The notes under the pieces were generated by a model. The model did not search any database. It was not told the origin of the DNA and worked only from the letters and a program-made list of their open reading frames with translations. Position numbers and translations under genes: made by a program. 64,000 nt of DNA from JAPOUP01 sp026708635 (GTDB taxonomy: Bacteria > Pseudomonadota > Alphaproteobacteria > Rhodobacterales > Rhodobacteraceae), in contig OZ241336.1 in NCBI GenBank assembly GCA_965200115.1, positions 2,046,001-2,110,000 of the forward strand, written 5' to 3'. This document shows, piece by piece, positions 42,945-53,000 of the stretch (position 1 is the stretch's first letter; each line of letters starts with the position of its first letter).

Positions 42945-43164
42945 GCCGGCTGCGCGGACCTTCATAATCGTTTTCCATGTGGTCAGCGCAGATACATCCG
43001 ACGGCGAGGCTTTCGGGATAGTCGGGATGCTGCATGTGATGGACGTAGCGGATGTCCCGGGTTTCGCACATTTCGCAGGTCTCGTCCGGCGCGCCGAGAT
43101 CTTCCACTGAGGTGCATGTCCAGCCCTTATGGGGAACCCCTGGGATACTCCATTTTCCAGCCAA
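42945..43164 (-). pseudogene. N-terminal fragment of a small Cys-rich hypothetical protein
   Basis: From ATG 43164: MAGKWSIPGVPHKGWTC, then CEMCETRDIRYVHHMQHPD and VGCICADHMENDY. The paired cysteines suggest a zinc-binding fold, of a type I know only as hypothetical. After about residue 73 the frame runs into antisense of the Gp37/Gp68 fragment and continues to 42730 without homology. The two fragments meet tail to tail near 42931-42945. Confidence 0.5.
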
Positions 43165-43280
43165 CGACGTGATCTCCTTTGCATCCCAACGGCATGCGCG
43201 TCGGAGCCGGCTTTACCAGATATTGAGGTGATGATACAAAACCTCAGAACTTAGGTCCAGAACTTGGTGGTTTAGTATCT

Positions 43281-43898
43281 ATGCCGAAGGACAGGACACA
43301 ACGCGATTGCGCCCTTGAGTTGCTCCGCAATCGGGGCATCATCCGGCTGTCAGAATTCACGTCGGCCGGTATCACAGCGGCGACCATCGGTAGGATGCGC
43401 AAAGATGGCGACGTGATCCGTCTTGGGCGTGGCCTCTACCAGTTGCCGGACGCGCCGCTGGACATAAATCACAGTCTTGCCGAAGCGGCGAAGCGGGTTC
43501 CGAAGGGGGTGGTCTGCCTTACCTCGGCGCTTGCATTTCACCAGCTGACGGATCAACTGCCTCGATCGGTTTGGCTCGCCATCGGGAAGAATGACTGGTC
43601 ACCAACAGACGATGAGACAAGCCTGCGGATTGTTCGGTTTACAGACAAACTCCTGAAAGAAGATGTCGAGACGACATCAATCGAAAGTGTGCCAGTGAAA
43701 GTCTTCGGCGTCGCGAAGACAATCGCAGACTGCTTTCGGCATCGGCGCTCCGTTGGCCAATCGGTGGCGCTCGAAGGCCTTCAGGAAGCGCTGCGACAAC
43801 GCAAGGTCACACCGGCAGAAATCGCGAAGTCGGCGGCCAGCGGCGGCGTTTCGACAATTGTTCGCCCTTATCTCGAAGCGCTGACGGCAAATGGCTAA
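43281..43898 (+). CDS. abiEi: AbiEi-family antitoxin (copy 2)
   Basis: 205 residues. The N-terminal winged helix (LELLRNRGIIRLSEFTSAGI, RMRKDGDVIRLGRGLYQLPD) and the following GVVCLTSALAFHQLTDQLPR and VKVFGVAKTIADCFRHRRSV are typical of type IV AbiEi antitoxins. It binds operator DNA and antagonises AbiEii without direct contact in studied systems. The stop overlaps the toxin start by 8 bases. Shorter than and diverged from copy 1. Confidence 0.88.
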   Translation: MPKDRTQRDCALELLRNRGIIRLSEFTSAGITAATIGRMRKDGDVIRLGRGLYQLPDAPLDINHSLAEAAKRVPKGVVCLTSALAFHQLTDQLPRSVWLAIGKNDWSPTDDETSLRIVRFTDKLLKEDVETTSIESVPVKVFGVAKTIADCFRHRRSVGQSVALEGLQEALRQRKVTPAEIAKSAASGGVSTIVRPYLEALTANG

Positions 43899-44844
43899 AG
43901 TGATCAAGAATATGGGCGCCTCGGTGCGCGCACGGCTGCTCAACGTCAGCAAAGAACGCGGACAAAACTATCAACTCGTCCTCACCCGATACGCCAATGA
44001 GCGGTTGCTCTATCGGCTGGCGGAATCTGTCCATGCGGATCGCTTTGTCCTCAAGGGCGCAGTGCTATTGATGGCGTGGTTCGACGAACCATTTCGCGGC
44101 ACCCGTGACGTTGACCTGCTGGGGCACGGCGATCCCGATCCGGCCGTGGTGCTGGGCGTCTTCCAAGATATCCTGGCCCGAGAGGGAGATGATGGCGTGC
44201 GTTTCGACGCGAAAGGAGCCGAAATTGGTCGCATACGCGAAGAGACGGAATATGGAGGGCTGCGGATCAAAACCACGGCTGATGTCGGCGGGGTGCGCGT
44301 TCCTATCAGGATCGATGTCGGGTTCGGGGACGCCACCGAGCCGCAACCAGAAGAGCTAACCCTTCCGGGTTTGCTCGATATGCCGCCTGCCAAGCTGCGC
44401 GGCTATGCCCGAGAAACGGTGATCGCTGAGAAGTTCCAGGCCATGGTTGCGCTTGGTCTAACGAATACCCGGATCAAGGATTACTATGATGTTTGGTTGC
44501 TCAGCCAATCATTTGAGTTCGATGAGGGCCAATTGGCCCGCGCGATAGCGGCAACCTTTGAGCGCCGCGGAACGGATGTTCCGTCCGAGACGCCGGACGG
44601 CCTCACGCCAGCCTTCGGTGAAGACGAGGCCAAGCAGCGACAATGGGAAGCCTTCATTAGGGACGTGTCGTTTGGGCCAGGCTCGCTTCAGGACGTCGTC
44701 GTAGAGCTTTCTGGATTTCTGATGTCTATCGCCAACGTGGCCAGCCTGCTTCAAGCGAGCGCGGTCACCGGCACGCCCCGACGGGCGAACTCGGTGGCCG
44801 GCAGCACGGCACAGATGGATTTGCCGCAGCCCCCTTGGGGCTAG
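43891..44844 (+). CDS. abiEii: AbiEii/AbiGii-family nucleotidyltransferase toxin
   Basis: 317 residues. Nucleotidyltransferase motifs are intact: FVLKGAVLLMAWF with K55-G56, and GTRDVDLLGHG with D73 and D75 as metal ligands; then GLRIKTTADVGGVRVPIRID, VGFGD and ETVIAEKFQAMVALGLTNTR-KDYYD, as in abortive-infection toxins that modify tRNA. It overlaps abiEi by 8 bases. The last ~30 residues (TPRRANSVAGSTAQM...) do not look like the family end, suggesting a late frame change or replaced tail without loss of the core. Together with abiEi it forms a complete type IV module. Confidence 0.88.
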   Translation: MAKVIKNMGASVRARLLNVSKERGQNYQLVLTRYANERLLYRLAESVHADRFVLKGAVLLMAWFDEPFRGTRDVDLLGHGDPDPAVVLGVFQDILAREGDDGVRFDAKGAEIGRIREETEYGGLRIKTTADVGGVRVPIRIDVGFGDATEPQPEELTLPGLLDMPPAKLRGYARETVIAEKFQAMVALGLTNTRIKDYYDVWLLSQSFEFDEGQLARAIAATFERRGTDVPSETPDGLTPAFGEDEAKQRQWEAFIRDVSFGPGSLQDVVVELSGFLMSIANVASLLQASAVTGTPRRANSVAGSTAQMDLPQPPWG

Positions 44845-45087
44845 CCATGACGATCACGGGCATCGCCTGCGTCTCCGGATACTATAATCGCACCGGGAAT
44901 ATTTCCCATACCGGAATTGTGTCCAAATGAATCTGCCACCCTCGACGGCACCAGAGGGTCGGTCGAGTTGGTCTTTCGAGGATGGTGGGTCTTCTTCTCG
45001 TATCATGGGTGCTGCCTTGCAAATGCGCGAAGCCAGCGATCAAATATACACCGGATTCAAATTTATCCTGCGATTGGATATAGCCGG

Positions 45088-48000
45088 ATGGAATCGATGG
45101 ATAACGATGTGGACGAGGGGACTGAGGTCAAGACAGGTATCGAGCTGAAACTCGACGCGGCGCTGCGCGTGAACTTCGCATCCGCGCAAAACGATATCCC
45201 GGTCATCAAAGACCTGAAACTCATCAATCACGACGAAGAACCCGTTATGGACGCAACCGTAGCGCTTCGCATCGAACCGTCCGTCATTCAGCCCAAGCGT
45301 TGGGCCGTCGATCGAGTTACCTCCGAATTAGGCCTGCGCGACTTGTCTACACCATTGGACAACGAACGCTTACGCGGCCTCAATGAAACGGAGGTAGGCG
45401 AAATCATTCTCGCCGTGATGGTCAACGGCGAAACGAAGATCGAGGAAAGGCGACGTATCGAACTCCTGGCAAGAGACCATTGGGGGGGCCTTCAAGACAT
45501 GGACCGGCTGCTCGCGGCGTTCGTGTCACCAAACGATGCCGCAGTTGCGGAAATTCTCAAGAAGGCGTCTGAACTTCTCGAGCGGAAGGGCCACGAAGGC
45601 TCAATGGAGGGGTACCAATCGGACAATCCCCAGCGCGTGTACATGATCGCCGCGGCGATCTGGTCAGCGGTCACCGGAATGAACCTGACTTACGCCAATC
45701 CACCCGCTTCATTCGAGGACGCGGGCCAGAAAGTGCGCGATCCCCAGAAGATCCGCTCAGAAGGTCTGGCGACATGCCTCGACCTTTCGCTCTTACTCGC
45801 CGCCGCCTGGGAGGCGGCCGGGCTGAACCCCGTTGTTTTGTTCTCCGACGGACATGCATTCGCTGGTGTCTGGATCGTGAAGAAGGATTTTGGGCAGGTC
45901 ACCGAACCAGATGTCGTCTCGATCCGTAAAGCGGCGCAGGCGCGCGAGTTCATTCCCGTCGAAACGACACTCGTCGCCAAAAGGCCCACCGTTGGATTCA
46001 ATGAGGCTTGGGAAGCGGGCAGGGCGCATCTCTCCGAAGAGGGCGAAGACGCGTTCATCGTCGCGGTAGATATTTCTCGCTCGCGGTCCGCCCGCATCCG
46101 CCCGCTTGCGCATCATCGGACTGGAGATGGCCAAGGTTCGGAGCAAGGCGTGGCAGCGCCGGCCCAACTTCCGCAACCAATGGATCTAGGACTGCTGCCA
46201 GAGGAAATCGTTGACCCTGTCCCGGATTCTCCTCGCGGGCGGATCGAGAGATGGCAAAGCAAGCTGCTCGATCTTTCGCTACGCAACAGGCTCCTTAACT
46301 TCCGCGAGACAAAGCAAACCATTCAATGCATGGTGCCGGATGTTGGCAGACTCGAAGACGCACTGGCGAATGGAGAAAGTTTCAAGGCTTACCCCTTGAA
46401 GGAAGATGATCCGATCGGCGAACGCCGCGTCGCTCCAGAGGAACAAAAGCGGATAATTGATTCGGCGGTTTCGGACGCGTTCGCGCGCGGGCAGATCACC
46501 GTTCCTATCGATAAACGGGAGATGGACAGCCGTCTTCTCGTGCTTTACCGGAAGGCGAAAAGCGACCTTCAGGAGGGTGGAACGAACACGCTCTACCTTG
46601 CCGCGGGCTTCCTGAGATGGCAGCGGGAAAACGAGAATCAAAAGTACAGGGCGCCGCTGCTTCTCATTCCGGTCAAGCTGACTCGAAAATCTGCAAGGTC
46701 GGAATTCCAGATTCAGCACCACGAAGACGAGGTCCGTTTCAACTCAACACTCATTGAGTTCCTAAAACGGGACTTCAGCCTGTCGCTTTCCGAGCTTGAG
46801 GGTGAATTGCCGTGCGATGGAAGCGGAGTCGATCTTCCAAAGGTCTTCAGCCTTCTTAGGTCCCGTGTACGCGACATCGCGGGCTTCGAGATCGTCGAAG
46901 AGACCGCCATATCGACCTTCTCTTTCTCGAAATACTTGATGTGGAAAGATCTGGTCGATCGGACCGATCAGCTACGCACCAATCGGCTGGTCGCGCATCT
47001 CGTCGACAACCCCGAGAAAAAGTTCGGGGAGGGGCAACCCGAACCTTACGATCCCAAAGAACTTGATAGGCGAGTCATTCCGAAAGATCTTCGGATACCG
47101 TTGCCCGCGGACAGCTCGCAACTGGCCGCTATTGTCGAAGCCGCGGGTGGTCGGGATTTCGTGCTAATCGGACCACCCGGAACCGGCAAGAGCCAGACGA
47201 TTGCGAACATCATCTGCCAGTGCATATCGCTTGGGAAAACGGTGCTATTCGTGGCCGAGAAGGCCGCCGCGCTGGACGTTGTTCATCGGCGGCTTGAGGC
47301 TCACGGAATCGGCGACGCGGTTCTCGAATTGCACTCCAACAAGACGGATCGAAAGCGCGTTTTGGCGCAACTAGGCCGCGGATGGGACCGTATCGCCGAA
47401 AATACAGGCGATACCTGGGTCGAGGTGAACGAGAAGCTTCGCGTCGCCCGGGACCAGCTGAACGCCTACGTCTCGGAGCTGCACGCAACTGGCACACAGG
47501 GGTTTTCGATCTTTGACGCGATCGGGTGGGTCGCACCGGCAAAGGACGGTCTTAGACTCGAGTTCGCCAACAAGGACGCGCACGACGCAGAGTCGTTTCG
47601 TCATCTTGCGGAGGTCGCCGATCGGCTCAGCCGAACGTATGAAATGACATCCGGTGGACCGAGCTTCCCGATCATCGGCTCGGCGGATTGGTCATTCGAA
47701 TGGGAGGCGGCAATCCTCGACAAGGCGGAGATGCTCGGTCGTGCCGTTGAGCGCGCCTCCAAGGCCGCCGCCGAGATCTCCAAGATTCTTGCCCTAAAGC
47801 CCGACCGAGATGTCCTGCCGGAGCGCAGGGCCCTTCTCCGCAATCTTGCAAAAAGGGTCGATGCGTCAGCCGCGGACCTCACCAAGGTTCCTCACATGCC
47901 CGAGGCGCAGTTGCGAGATCACATCAAGAGGCTGAAGTCAGACCTCAGCGAGATCGCGAAGTATAAGAGGGATGCGGCCGCGTCCTATCCAGAGGCCCAA

Positions 48001-50874
48001 GTCGATCGCATGCCGATCGATCAAATGGATGCAGATTGGCGAAAGGCGAACGCCGGCTTCTGGCCATTTTCCGCAATGGCGCGCAGTAAGGTCCGCAAGC
48101 TAATGCAGACTTATGCCGATAGTGGTTCCGCCGCCCCGGAAACCGACATTCCGGCGCTTATCGGGCTAAAAAGTAAACTGGATTCGCTACGTGAAAACCC
48201 AACCCTCGGCGTCGCAGGAAATACGCGATCTGGCGAGCGGGCGGAACGTGTCGTCACCCAGGCCAATGACCTCCGCAGGGCCCTTGCGGAAATACAGGTA
48301 TCGGCGCTCGATACCGTCGCGTTCGGTGCGGCAAAAGCTGAATTCGAGGCAGTTCCAAGCGGTCCGCTCCGGGCAGCTCTTGAAGAGTGGGCGGCGGCAT
48401 CGGCCGCGCTGACCGAAGCACAGGGCGACTTCGAGATGGCTGGGGGCACCGACACCACGGAGGCGGCGCTCTCAAATACGAAATCGGACGTGCGGACCCT
48501 GATCTCGGAACGCGCGCGGATCCTTGATTGGACCAAGTGGCTCGGGGCTCGGCGGGAAGCCGATGCCAAGGGCCTCGAGAAACTCGCCAACCTAATAGAA
48601 GAGTGCGGGGCGGGTCAGGACGCCGCGCTCGAGTTCAAACGTGCCTACGCTCGGTGGTGGCTTCCTATCGCTCTCGATGCGTCAGACGAGTTGCGGAAGT
48701 TCGCGCACTGGGAACATGAGGATCTGATCAAGACCTTCCGTGATCTTGATACGGAAGCGTCGAATATGGCGCCAGCGGAGCTGATGGCGCGAATCCGGCA
48801 TGGCCTCCCCGCAAGAGACGGCGTGCCGCGCAATTCCGAACTGGGTCTCCTGCGGCATCAGCTTGGGCTGAAGCGTCCTTCAATGGCTATCAGGTCGCTC
48901 CTAGAAAACCTGCCGGAGACTTTTCCGAAACTCGCTCCGTGCGTTCTTATGTCGCCCCTGTCGATCGCTCAGTACTTCCCCGCGGGGCAGGCAACCTTTG
49001 ATGTCGTGATCTTCGATGAGGCGTCACAGATCACGACATGGGACGCGATCGGCGCGATCGCCCGCGGCAAGCAGTCGATCATCGTCGGTGATCCCAAGCA
49101 ATTGCCACCGACGAATTTTTTCGGTCGTTCCGAAGAGAGTGACGAGGACGGCGGCGATTTTCTTCTCGGTGAAATGCCGTCGATTCTCGACGAAGTCACA
49201 GCGTCCGGCGTACCGACGCGCCGGCTCGACTGGCACTACCGTAGCCGCGATGAGGCGCTCATCGCCTTCTCGAACCACTTCTACTACGATGATCGTCTGG
49301 TGACGTTTCCCGCTCCTTCGACCGGAAGCGAAGCGCTGCAATTTCACAAGATTGAAGGGGTATACGCACGCGGTGCCGGCCGCACCAATGCGCGCGAGGC
49401 CAAGGCGATCGCGGGGATGGTTCGGCTAAAGCTCAAGTCTTGGCTCGAATGGCCCGAAGAGAAGCGCTACACCTTGGGCGTCATCACCTTCAACTCGCAG
49501 CAGCAAGCGCTGATACTCGACCTTCTTGACGATGTTCGGAGGACCGATCCAGAACTTGAGTGGTTCTTTTCCGACGACCGCGAAGAGCCCGTGATCGTGA
49601 AGAACCTCGAAAACATCCAGGGCGATGAGCGGGATGTAATGATGTTTTCCATCACCTTCGCGCCCGACGCCGCGGGAAAGTTCACGATGAACTTCGGGGC
49701 ATTGAACGGCGAAGGTGGTGAGAAGCGCCTAAACGTCGCCGTGACGCGGGCCCGGCGGGAGCTGCACGTCTTCTCATCAATTACCCACGAACAGATCGAC
49801 CTTTCTCGAACGCGAGCGAAGGGCGTGCGCGACCTCAAGACCTTCCTCGACTACGCAAAGCGCGGTTCCGTCGCGCTTCCAGCGCGCGAAGAAGGATCGC
49901 TCGGCCCTGCGGAATCCCCGTTCGAGGAAGCAGTCGCTGATGCTTTCAGGACCAAGGGATGGGAAGTCCGGACCCAGATCGGCGTTTCTGGTTTCCGGAT
50001 TGATCTCGGGGTAGTCAATCCTGACCGCGCCGGGGCATATCTTGTCGGCATCGAATGCGATGGCGCTACCTACCATAGATCGGCGACCGCCCGGGACAGG
50101 GACAAGGTCCGTCAGGCCGTACTTGAGGGACTGGGCTGGAATATTCTGAGGATCTGGTCAACCGATTGGTTTCGGAGCCCCGGTGAGGTCATTAAGCGTT
50201 TGCATGGGCGCCTCGAAGAAATCCTCGAGGCCGACAGGGTGAGTCGGGACGAGGAAAAGACGGAAGTGGCCGAGGAGAAAGTTCTCGCGTTGCCGTCTCC
50301 TGACCCGTGTCAGACGGAAAGCGATGAGGAAGAGCGGCCCGAAACAGAGGCCGAAGTTTCGGAAATACCTTCGTTCGCACGAATGACATCTTCGTCACGT
50401 CCTTCAGAAAGAACCAAGCCGGATCCCGATCGGTTTTTCGAAACGCGATATCTGCCCACCTTGCGGGGCATCATCGAAGCGATTGTTCGCGAGAAAGGCC
50501 CGATAAGTATTGCTGTTCTGGCGCGCGAAATCGCAAGAGCCCATGGCTGGCAGCGAACGGGAAAAAGGATACTGGAGCGGGTGCGTAAGGCAATGGATGG
50601 AACCACGATCCGTAGGGAGTTTGGGCGCGAGTTCGTATGGAAAGTCGGTGACGACCGGGACAAAGTTCCTTACCGCGGCCTGGACGAGCGGTCGGTTGCC
50701 GATATCTCGAGGGCTGAAATCGCCACCGTTCTCGATGAGTTGGGCGACGACATTCAACACTCAGACGATCCGGAGTTCGACCTCGCGCGTAGCCTCGGAA
50801 TACAGCGCCTGAGTAGTAGCGCCCGTCTTTATCTTGGAAAAGTTCTCGGTTGGTACCGGAATAGCAAAGGGTGA
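45088..50874 (+). CDS. hheA: Hhe-like giant helicase-nuclease (DUF4011, SF1 helicase, Vsr-like nuclease, DUF3320)
   Basis: 1,928 residues. Residues ~150-340 include a transglutaminase-like fold (EGLATCLDLSLLLAAAWEAA, VVLFSDGHAFAGVWIV). DUF4011 follows at ~390-640 (RIERWQSKLLDLSLRNRLLN). SF1 helicase motifs: GPPGTGKS at 695-702, DEAS from D1310, GDPKQLPP near 1334-1341 and NVAVTRARRELHVFSSI. A Vsr/PD-(D/E)XK nuclease (FEEAVADAFRTKGWEV, VGIECDGATYH near 1652) and a C-terminal DUF3320 at ~1790-1880 close the chain. This order is that of Hhe anti-phage proteins. ATG 45088 is chosen; the frame extends to a TTG at 44917 without homology. Confidence 0.88.
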   Translation: MESMDNDVDEGTEVKTGIELKLDAALRVNFASAQNDIPVIKDLKLINHDEEPVMDATVALRIEPSVIQPKRWAVDRVTSELGLRDLSTPLDNERLRGLNETEVGEIILAVMVNGETKIEERRRIELLARDHWGGLQDMDRLLAAFVSPNDAAVAEILKKASELLERKGHEGSMEGYQSDNPQRVYMIAAAIWSAVTGMNLTYANPPASFEDAGQKVRDPQKIRSEGLATCLDLSLLLAAAWEAAGLNPVVLFSDGHAFAGVWIVKKDFGQVTEPDVVSIRKAAQAREFIPVETTLVAKRPTVGFNEAWEAGRAHLSEEGEDAFIVAVDISRSRSARIRPLAHHRTGDGQGSEQGVAAPAQLPQPMDLGLLPEEIVDPVPDSPRGRIERWQSKLLDLSLRNRLLNFRETKQTIQCMVPDVGRLEDALANGESFKAYPLKEDDPIGERRVAPEEQKRIIDSAVSDAFARGQITVPIDKREMDSRLLVLYRKAKSDLQEGGTNTLYLAAGFLRWQRENENQKYRAPLLLIPVKLTRKSARSEFQIQHHEDEVRFNSTLIEFLKRDFSLSLSELEGELPCDGSGVDLPKVFSLLRSRVRDIAGFEIVEETAISTFSFSKYLMWKDLVDRTDQLRTNRLVAHLVDNPEKKFGEGQPEPYDPKELDRRVIPKDLRIPLPADSSQLAAIVEAAGGRDFVLIGPPGTGKSQTIANIICQCISLGKTVLFVAEKAAALDVVHRRLEAHGIGDAVLELHSNKTDRKRVLAQLGRGWDRIAENTGDTWVEVNEKLRVARDQLNAYVSELHATGTQGFSIFDAIGWVAPAKDGLRLEFANKDAHDAESFRHLAEVADRLSRTYEMTSGGPSFPIIGSADWSFEWEAAILDKAEMLGRAVERASKAAAEISKILALKPDRDVLPERRALLRNLAKRVDASAADLTKVPHMPEAQLRDHIKRLKSDLSEIAKYKRDAAASYPEAQVDRMPIDQMDADWRKANAGFWPFSAMARSKVRKLMQTYADSGSAAPETDIPALIGLKSKLDSLRENPTLGVAGNTRSGERAERVVTQANDLRRALAEIQVSALDTVAFGAAKAEFEAVPSGPLRAALEEWAAASAALTEAQGDFEMAGGTDTTEAALSNTKSDVRTLISERARILDWTKWLGARREADAKGLEKLANLIEECGAGQDAALEFKRAYARWWLPIALDASDELRKFAHWEHEDLIKTFRDLDTEASNMAPAELMARIRHGLPARDGVPRNSELGLLRHQLGLKRPSMAIRSLLENLPETFPKLAPCVLMSPLSIAQYFPAGQATFDVVIFDEASQITTWDAIGAIARGKQSIIVGDPKQLPPTNFFGRSEESDEDGGDFLLGEMPSILDEVTASGVPTRRLDWHYRSRDEALIAFSNHFYYDDRLVTFPAPSTGSEALQFHKIEGVYARGAGRTNAREAKAIAGMVRLKLKSWLEWPEEKRYTLGVITFNSQQQALILDLLDDVRRTDPELEWFFSDDREEPVIVKNLENIQGDERDVMMFSITFAPDAAGKFTMNFGALNGEGGEKRLNVAVTRARRELHVFSSITHEQIDLSRTRAKGVRDLKTFLDYAKRGSVALPAREEGSLGPAESPFEEAVADAFRTKGWEVRTQIGVSGFRIDLGVVNPDRAGAYLVGIECDGATYHRSATARDRDKVRQAVLEGLGWNILRIWSTDWFRSPGEVIKRLHGRLEEILEADRVSRDEEKTEVAEEKVLALPSPDPCQTESDEEERPETEAEVSEIPSFARMTSSSRPSERTKPDPDRFFETRYLPTLRGIIEAIVREKGPISIAVLAREIARAHGWQRTGKRILERVRKAMDGTTIRREFGREFVWKVGDDRDKVPYRGLDERSVADISRAEIATVLDELGDDIQHSDDPEFDLARSLGIQRLSSSARLYLGKVLGWYRNSKG

Positions 50875-51025
50875 CACCCATATTTGTAGCAACCTGCAAT
50901 CATAATCGCTCTGGCCCGCAATCATCGTGATTTTTTATGGCCCTTCGAGGCCGGGAGGGGCTGTGTATAGTAAGAGAAGTAATCCCCCACTTGATCGGAT
51001 GTGAACCACGGTTTACATCTGTCGG
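50875..51025. other. Short spacer after the Hhe-like gene
   Basis: About 150 bases with no gene; contains a T-run (GATTTTTTATGG) and lower GC than the flanks. It would hold the promoter of the following toxin-antitoxin pair, but no clear box pair was seen. Confidence 0.3.
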
Positions 51026-51322
51026 ATAATCGAAGTCGTCGAAAGCGCCGCGTTCAGGCGCTGGATCCGTGCCCTGCGCGACCGGGGTGCGGTTGCCCGG
51101 ATCAACGCTAGGCTGCGGAGCCTGTCGATGGGCCACGCCGGCGATGTCAGGGCAGTGGGCGACGGCGTGAACGAGATGCGGGTTCACCACGGTCCCGGTT
51201 ACCGTGTGTATTTCCTCCGCGAAGCCGGGACGGCGGTGGTACTGTGCTCTGACGACAAGGACAGCCAGAAACGCGACATCGAACGCGCCGGAAAACTGGC
51301 GCGGGACTGGAGGGAAGGATGA
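51026..51322 (+). pseudogene. HigB/Gp49-like addiction toxin without a normal start codon
   Basis: From codon 51026 the frame reads IIEVVESAAFRRWIRALRDR then GAVARINARLRSL, GVNEMRVHHGPGYRVYFLRE and SDDKDSQKRDIERAGKLARD, a full-length ribosome-dependent RNase toxin of the RelE/HigB group. The position where homologues have the initiating Met is ATA here (51026-51028), and no ATG, GTG or TTG exists between the upstream stop (51002) and an internal ATG at 51128. So the toxin is probably silent or made as a 64-residue truncated form. The antitoxin start overlaps its stop (ATGA). Confidence 0.65.
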
Positions 51323-51606
51323 ACGGGACGTTCACCCGGTGGGATGCCGCGGAACATCTGCGGACGCCGGAGGACGCGCGCCTCTATCTGGAGGCGTGCG
51401 CGGAGGAGGATCCGGGCGACGGCAGCGTGATCCGCGCCGCGCTGAACGACATCGCCCGCTCGGAAAACTTGAGCCGGCTGGCTCGCGAGGCCGGTATGAG
51501 CCACGAGGGGCTTTACAAGGCGTTGTCGGAGAGCGGCAATCCCAGCTTCGCCACGGTCATGCGGGTCACCCGGGCGTTGGGAATGTACGTGAGGATCACC
51601 ACATAA
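51319..51606 (+). CDS. HigA-like addiction antidote
   Basis: 95 residues: FTRWDAAEHLRTPEDARLYL, then a helix-turn-helix LSRLAREAGMSHEGLYKALS, and ESGNPSFATVMRVTRALGMY, the standard pattern of the short addiction-module antidote family. It overlaps the toxin by 4 bases (ATGA). It should bind its own promoter. With a toxin lacking a proper start, it may be kept only as a repressor or protect against related toxins. Confidence 0.85.
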   Translation: MNGTFTRWDAAEHLRTPEDARLYLEACAEEDPGDGSVIRAALNDIARSENLSRLAREAGMSHEGLYKALSESGNPSFATVMRVTRALGMYVRITT

Positions 51607-51738
51607 GCGTCGCGGATTTGGTCGGGCCGTCCGAAACGGGCAGCGGCGGGATTCAGGAGCCGGGAAGCCAAAGCGTTTCAGAATACATGACGTATACGCG
51701 GGAGACGCACCGGCGGGAACGTCCGGTTCAATCTCAAG

Positions 51739-51879
51739 GTGAGGCCGGAAACGATAGACGAGTTCAGCGGGATGGCCGGCGATAACGGCTGGGGGCTGGG
51801 CGAGACGCTGGAGTGGGCCGTCGCGCTCCTGCGGTGGGACATGAACGGACAGCCTCAGTATCCTGTCAGAGGCTTCTGA
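51739..51879 (+). pseudogene. Fragment resembling a ribbon-helix-helix type protein end
   Basis: In frame from a GTG at 51739: RPETIDEFSGMAGDNGWGLG then ETLEWAVALLRWD and a stop. The layout resembles the C-terminal helices of small RHH antitoxin-like proteins. There is no proper start or ribosome site, so this is at best a remnant. Confidence 0.25.
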
Positions 51880-51989
51880 CCGGGTAGCATCCATGTTTGG
51901 CGTCAAGTCCGGATCCGGGCTTTTTCCGTCGGTTTCTGGGGGTGCGATTCTTGTATGGTTCACCAAGAGGAACTCCCATGACATCTTGG

Positions 51990-52454
51990 CATCGAAGGCT
52001 CTCGCTGGTCACCAATCCGGCCGGGCTGCGGGGGGTCGTGGCATGGGGCTGCGGCCAGGACGACCCGCGCGACCTGGTCATCCAGTACCGCAGGCTGGCG
52101 GAGATCGAGGCCCGCTTCCGCGCGAACAGGCACGACCTGAGGATCAGGCCGGTCCTCCACTGGAAGGCGCGCCGGGTCCGTGCGCACATCGCCATCCGCT
52201 ACATGGCCTTCCGCTGCCTCCAGCACGCGCGCCACCGGCTGGCGGCCCAGGGACACCGGATGGGCCCGGATCGGATCCGGCGTGCGCTGAACGGCCTGCG
52301 GATCGGCATCCTGCACGAAACGAGGGGCTCACGGACGTTCGGCCCGCCCAGCGCGGCATCGGCCGACGCCCGGCGGATCTACAGAGCGCTCGGGCTGAAC
52401 TGGAACCGCGCTCCGTTCATCCACGCGCCAAAGGCGCGGAAAACAGCTTCCTGA
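51990..52454 (+). pseudogene. C-terminal remnant of an IS1634/IS4-type transposase
   Basis: The frame encodes LVIQYRRLAEIEARFRANRH then DLRIRPVLHWKARRVRAHIA and IRYMAFRCLQHARHRL, the C-terminal end (Y-x2-R..E..F region and RPVxHW..IRAHI) of DDE transposases of this type. The catalytic Asp residues and N-terminal half are missing. It marks the right end of the defence island and suggests that transposition shaped it. Confidence 0.65.
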
Positions 52455-53000
52455 CGGCTTCGCCAATCCGGCCAAGGTGCGGGAATCCCCAAATGCAGTG
52501 CCCCTTTCCGGAGCGGCATGAACGATATCAATGCGTTATGCAGAAAAATGTCTGAACTCAAGGGCTCGATGGCGACCCCCGGGCAAGCTGGAAGCGCGGG
52601 AGGAGCGTGTGAAGGCGCGGATGGATCGCCATCATGCTAGGGCGCGGGTACGAGAATTCATCCGGAGTGGATCCCGGCCGGAGCCACGATCGGAGTATCC
52701 CGGCGTAAGCCTGCATGGGAGATCAAGGGGGTTACGGGACATTTCCTCACATGGCCCCCCGTGTTCGGCGTTAGGCCGCGCCAAGCCGTAAGGAAGGTCC
52801 ACGGGGCTAAAGTCCGTGACCCTCGCGCGGCGAAATGAAAATGAACGGCCCGAAAGGCGGCGGGAACTGTTTGCCAGCCTGCGCAAAACCTGTTCAATGG
52901 CGTATGGGTCGATAATTGGCCAATCACGCGGGACTTCCATAAGGCAACCGGAGCCCGCCCGTCCGGGAGCCCTTTCCCGGCGCATCGGAGGAAGTGCGGT
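52455..53000. other. Gene-free gap before the aminotransferase gene
   Basis: 546 bases. Overlapping open frames on both strands (for example 52658-53017 minus, 119 codons) have no recognisable product. The end carries the CGGAGGAAGTGCGGT ribosome site of the next gene. Nothing else is supported. Confidence 0.4.
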
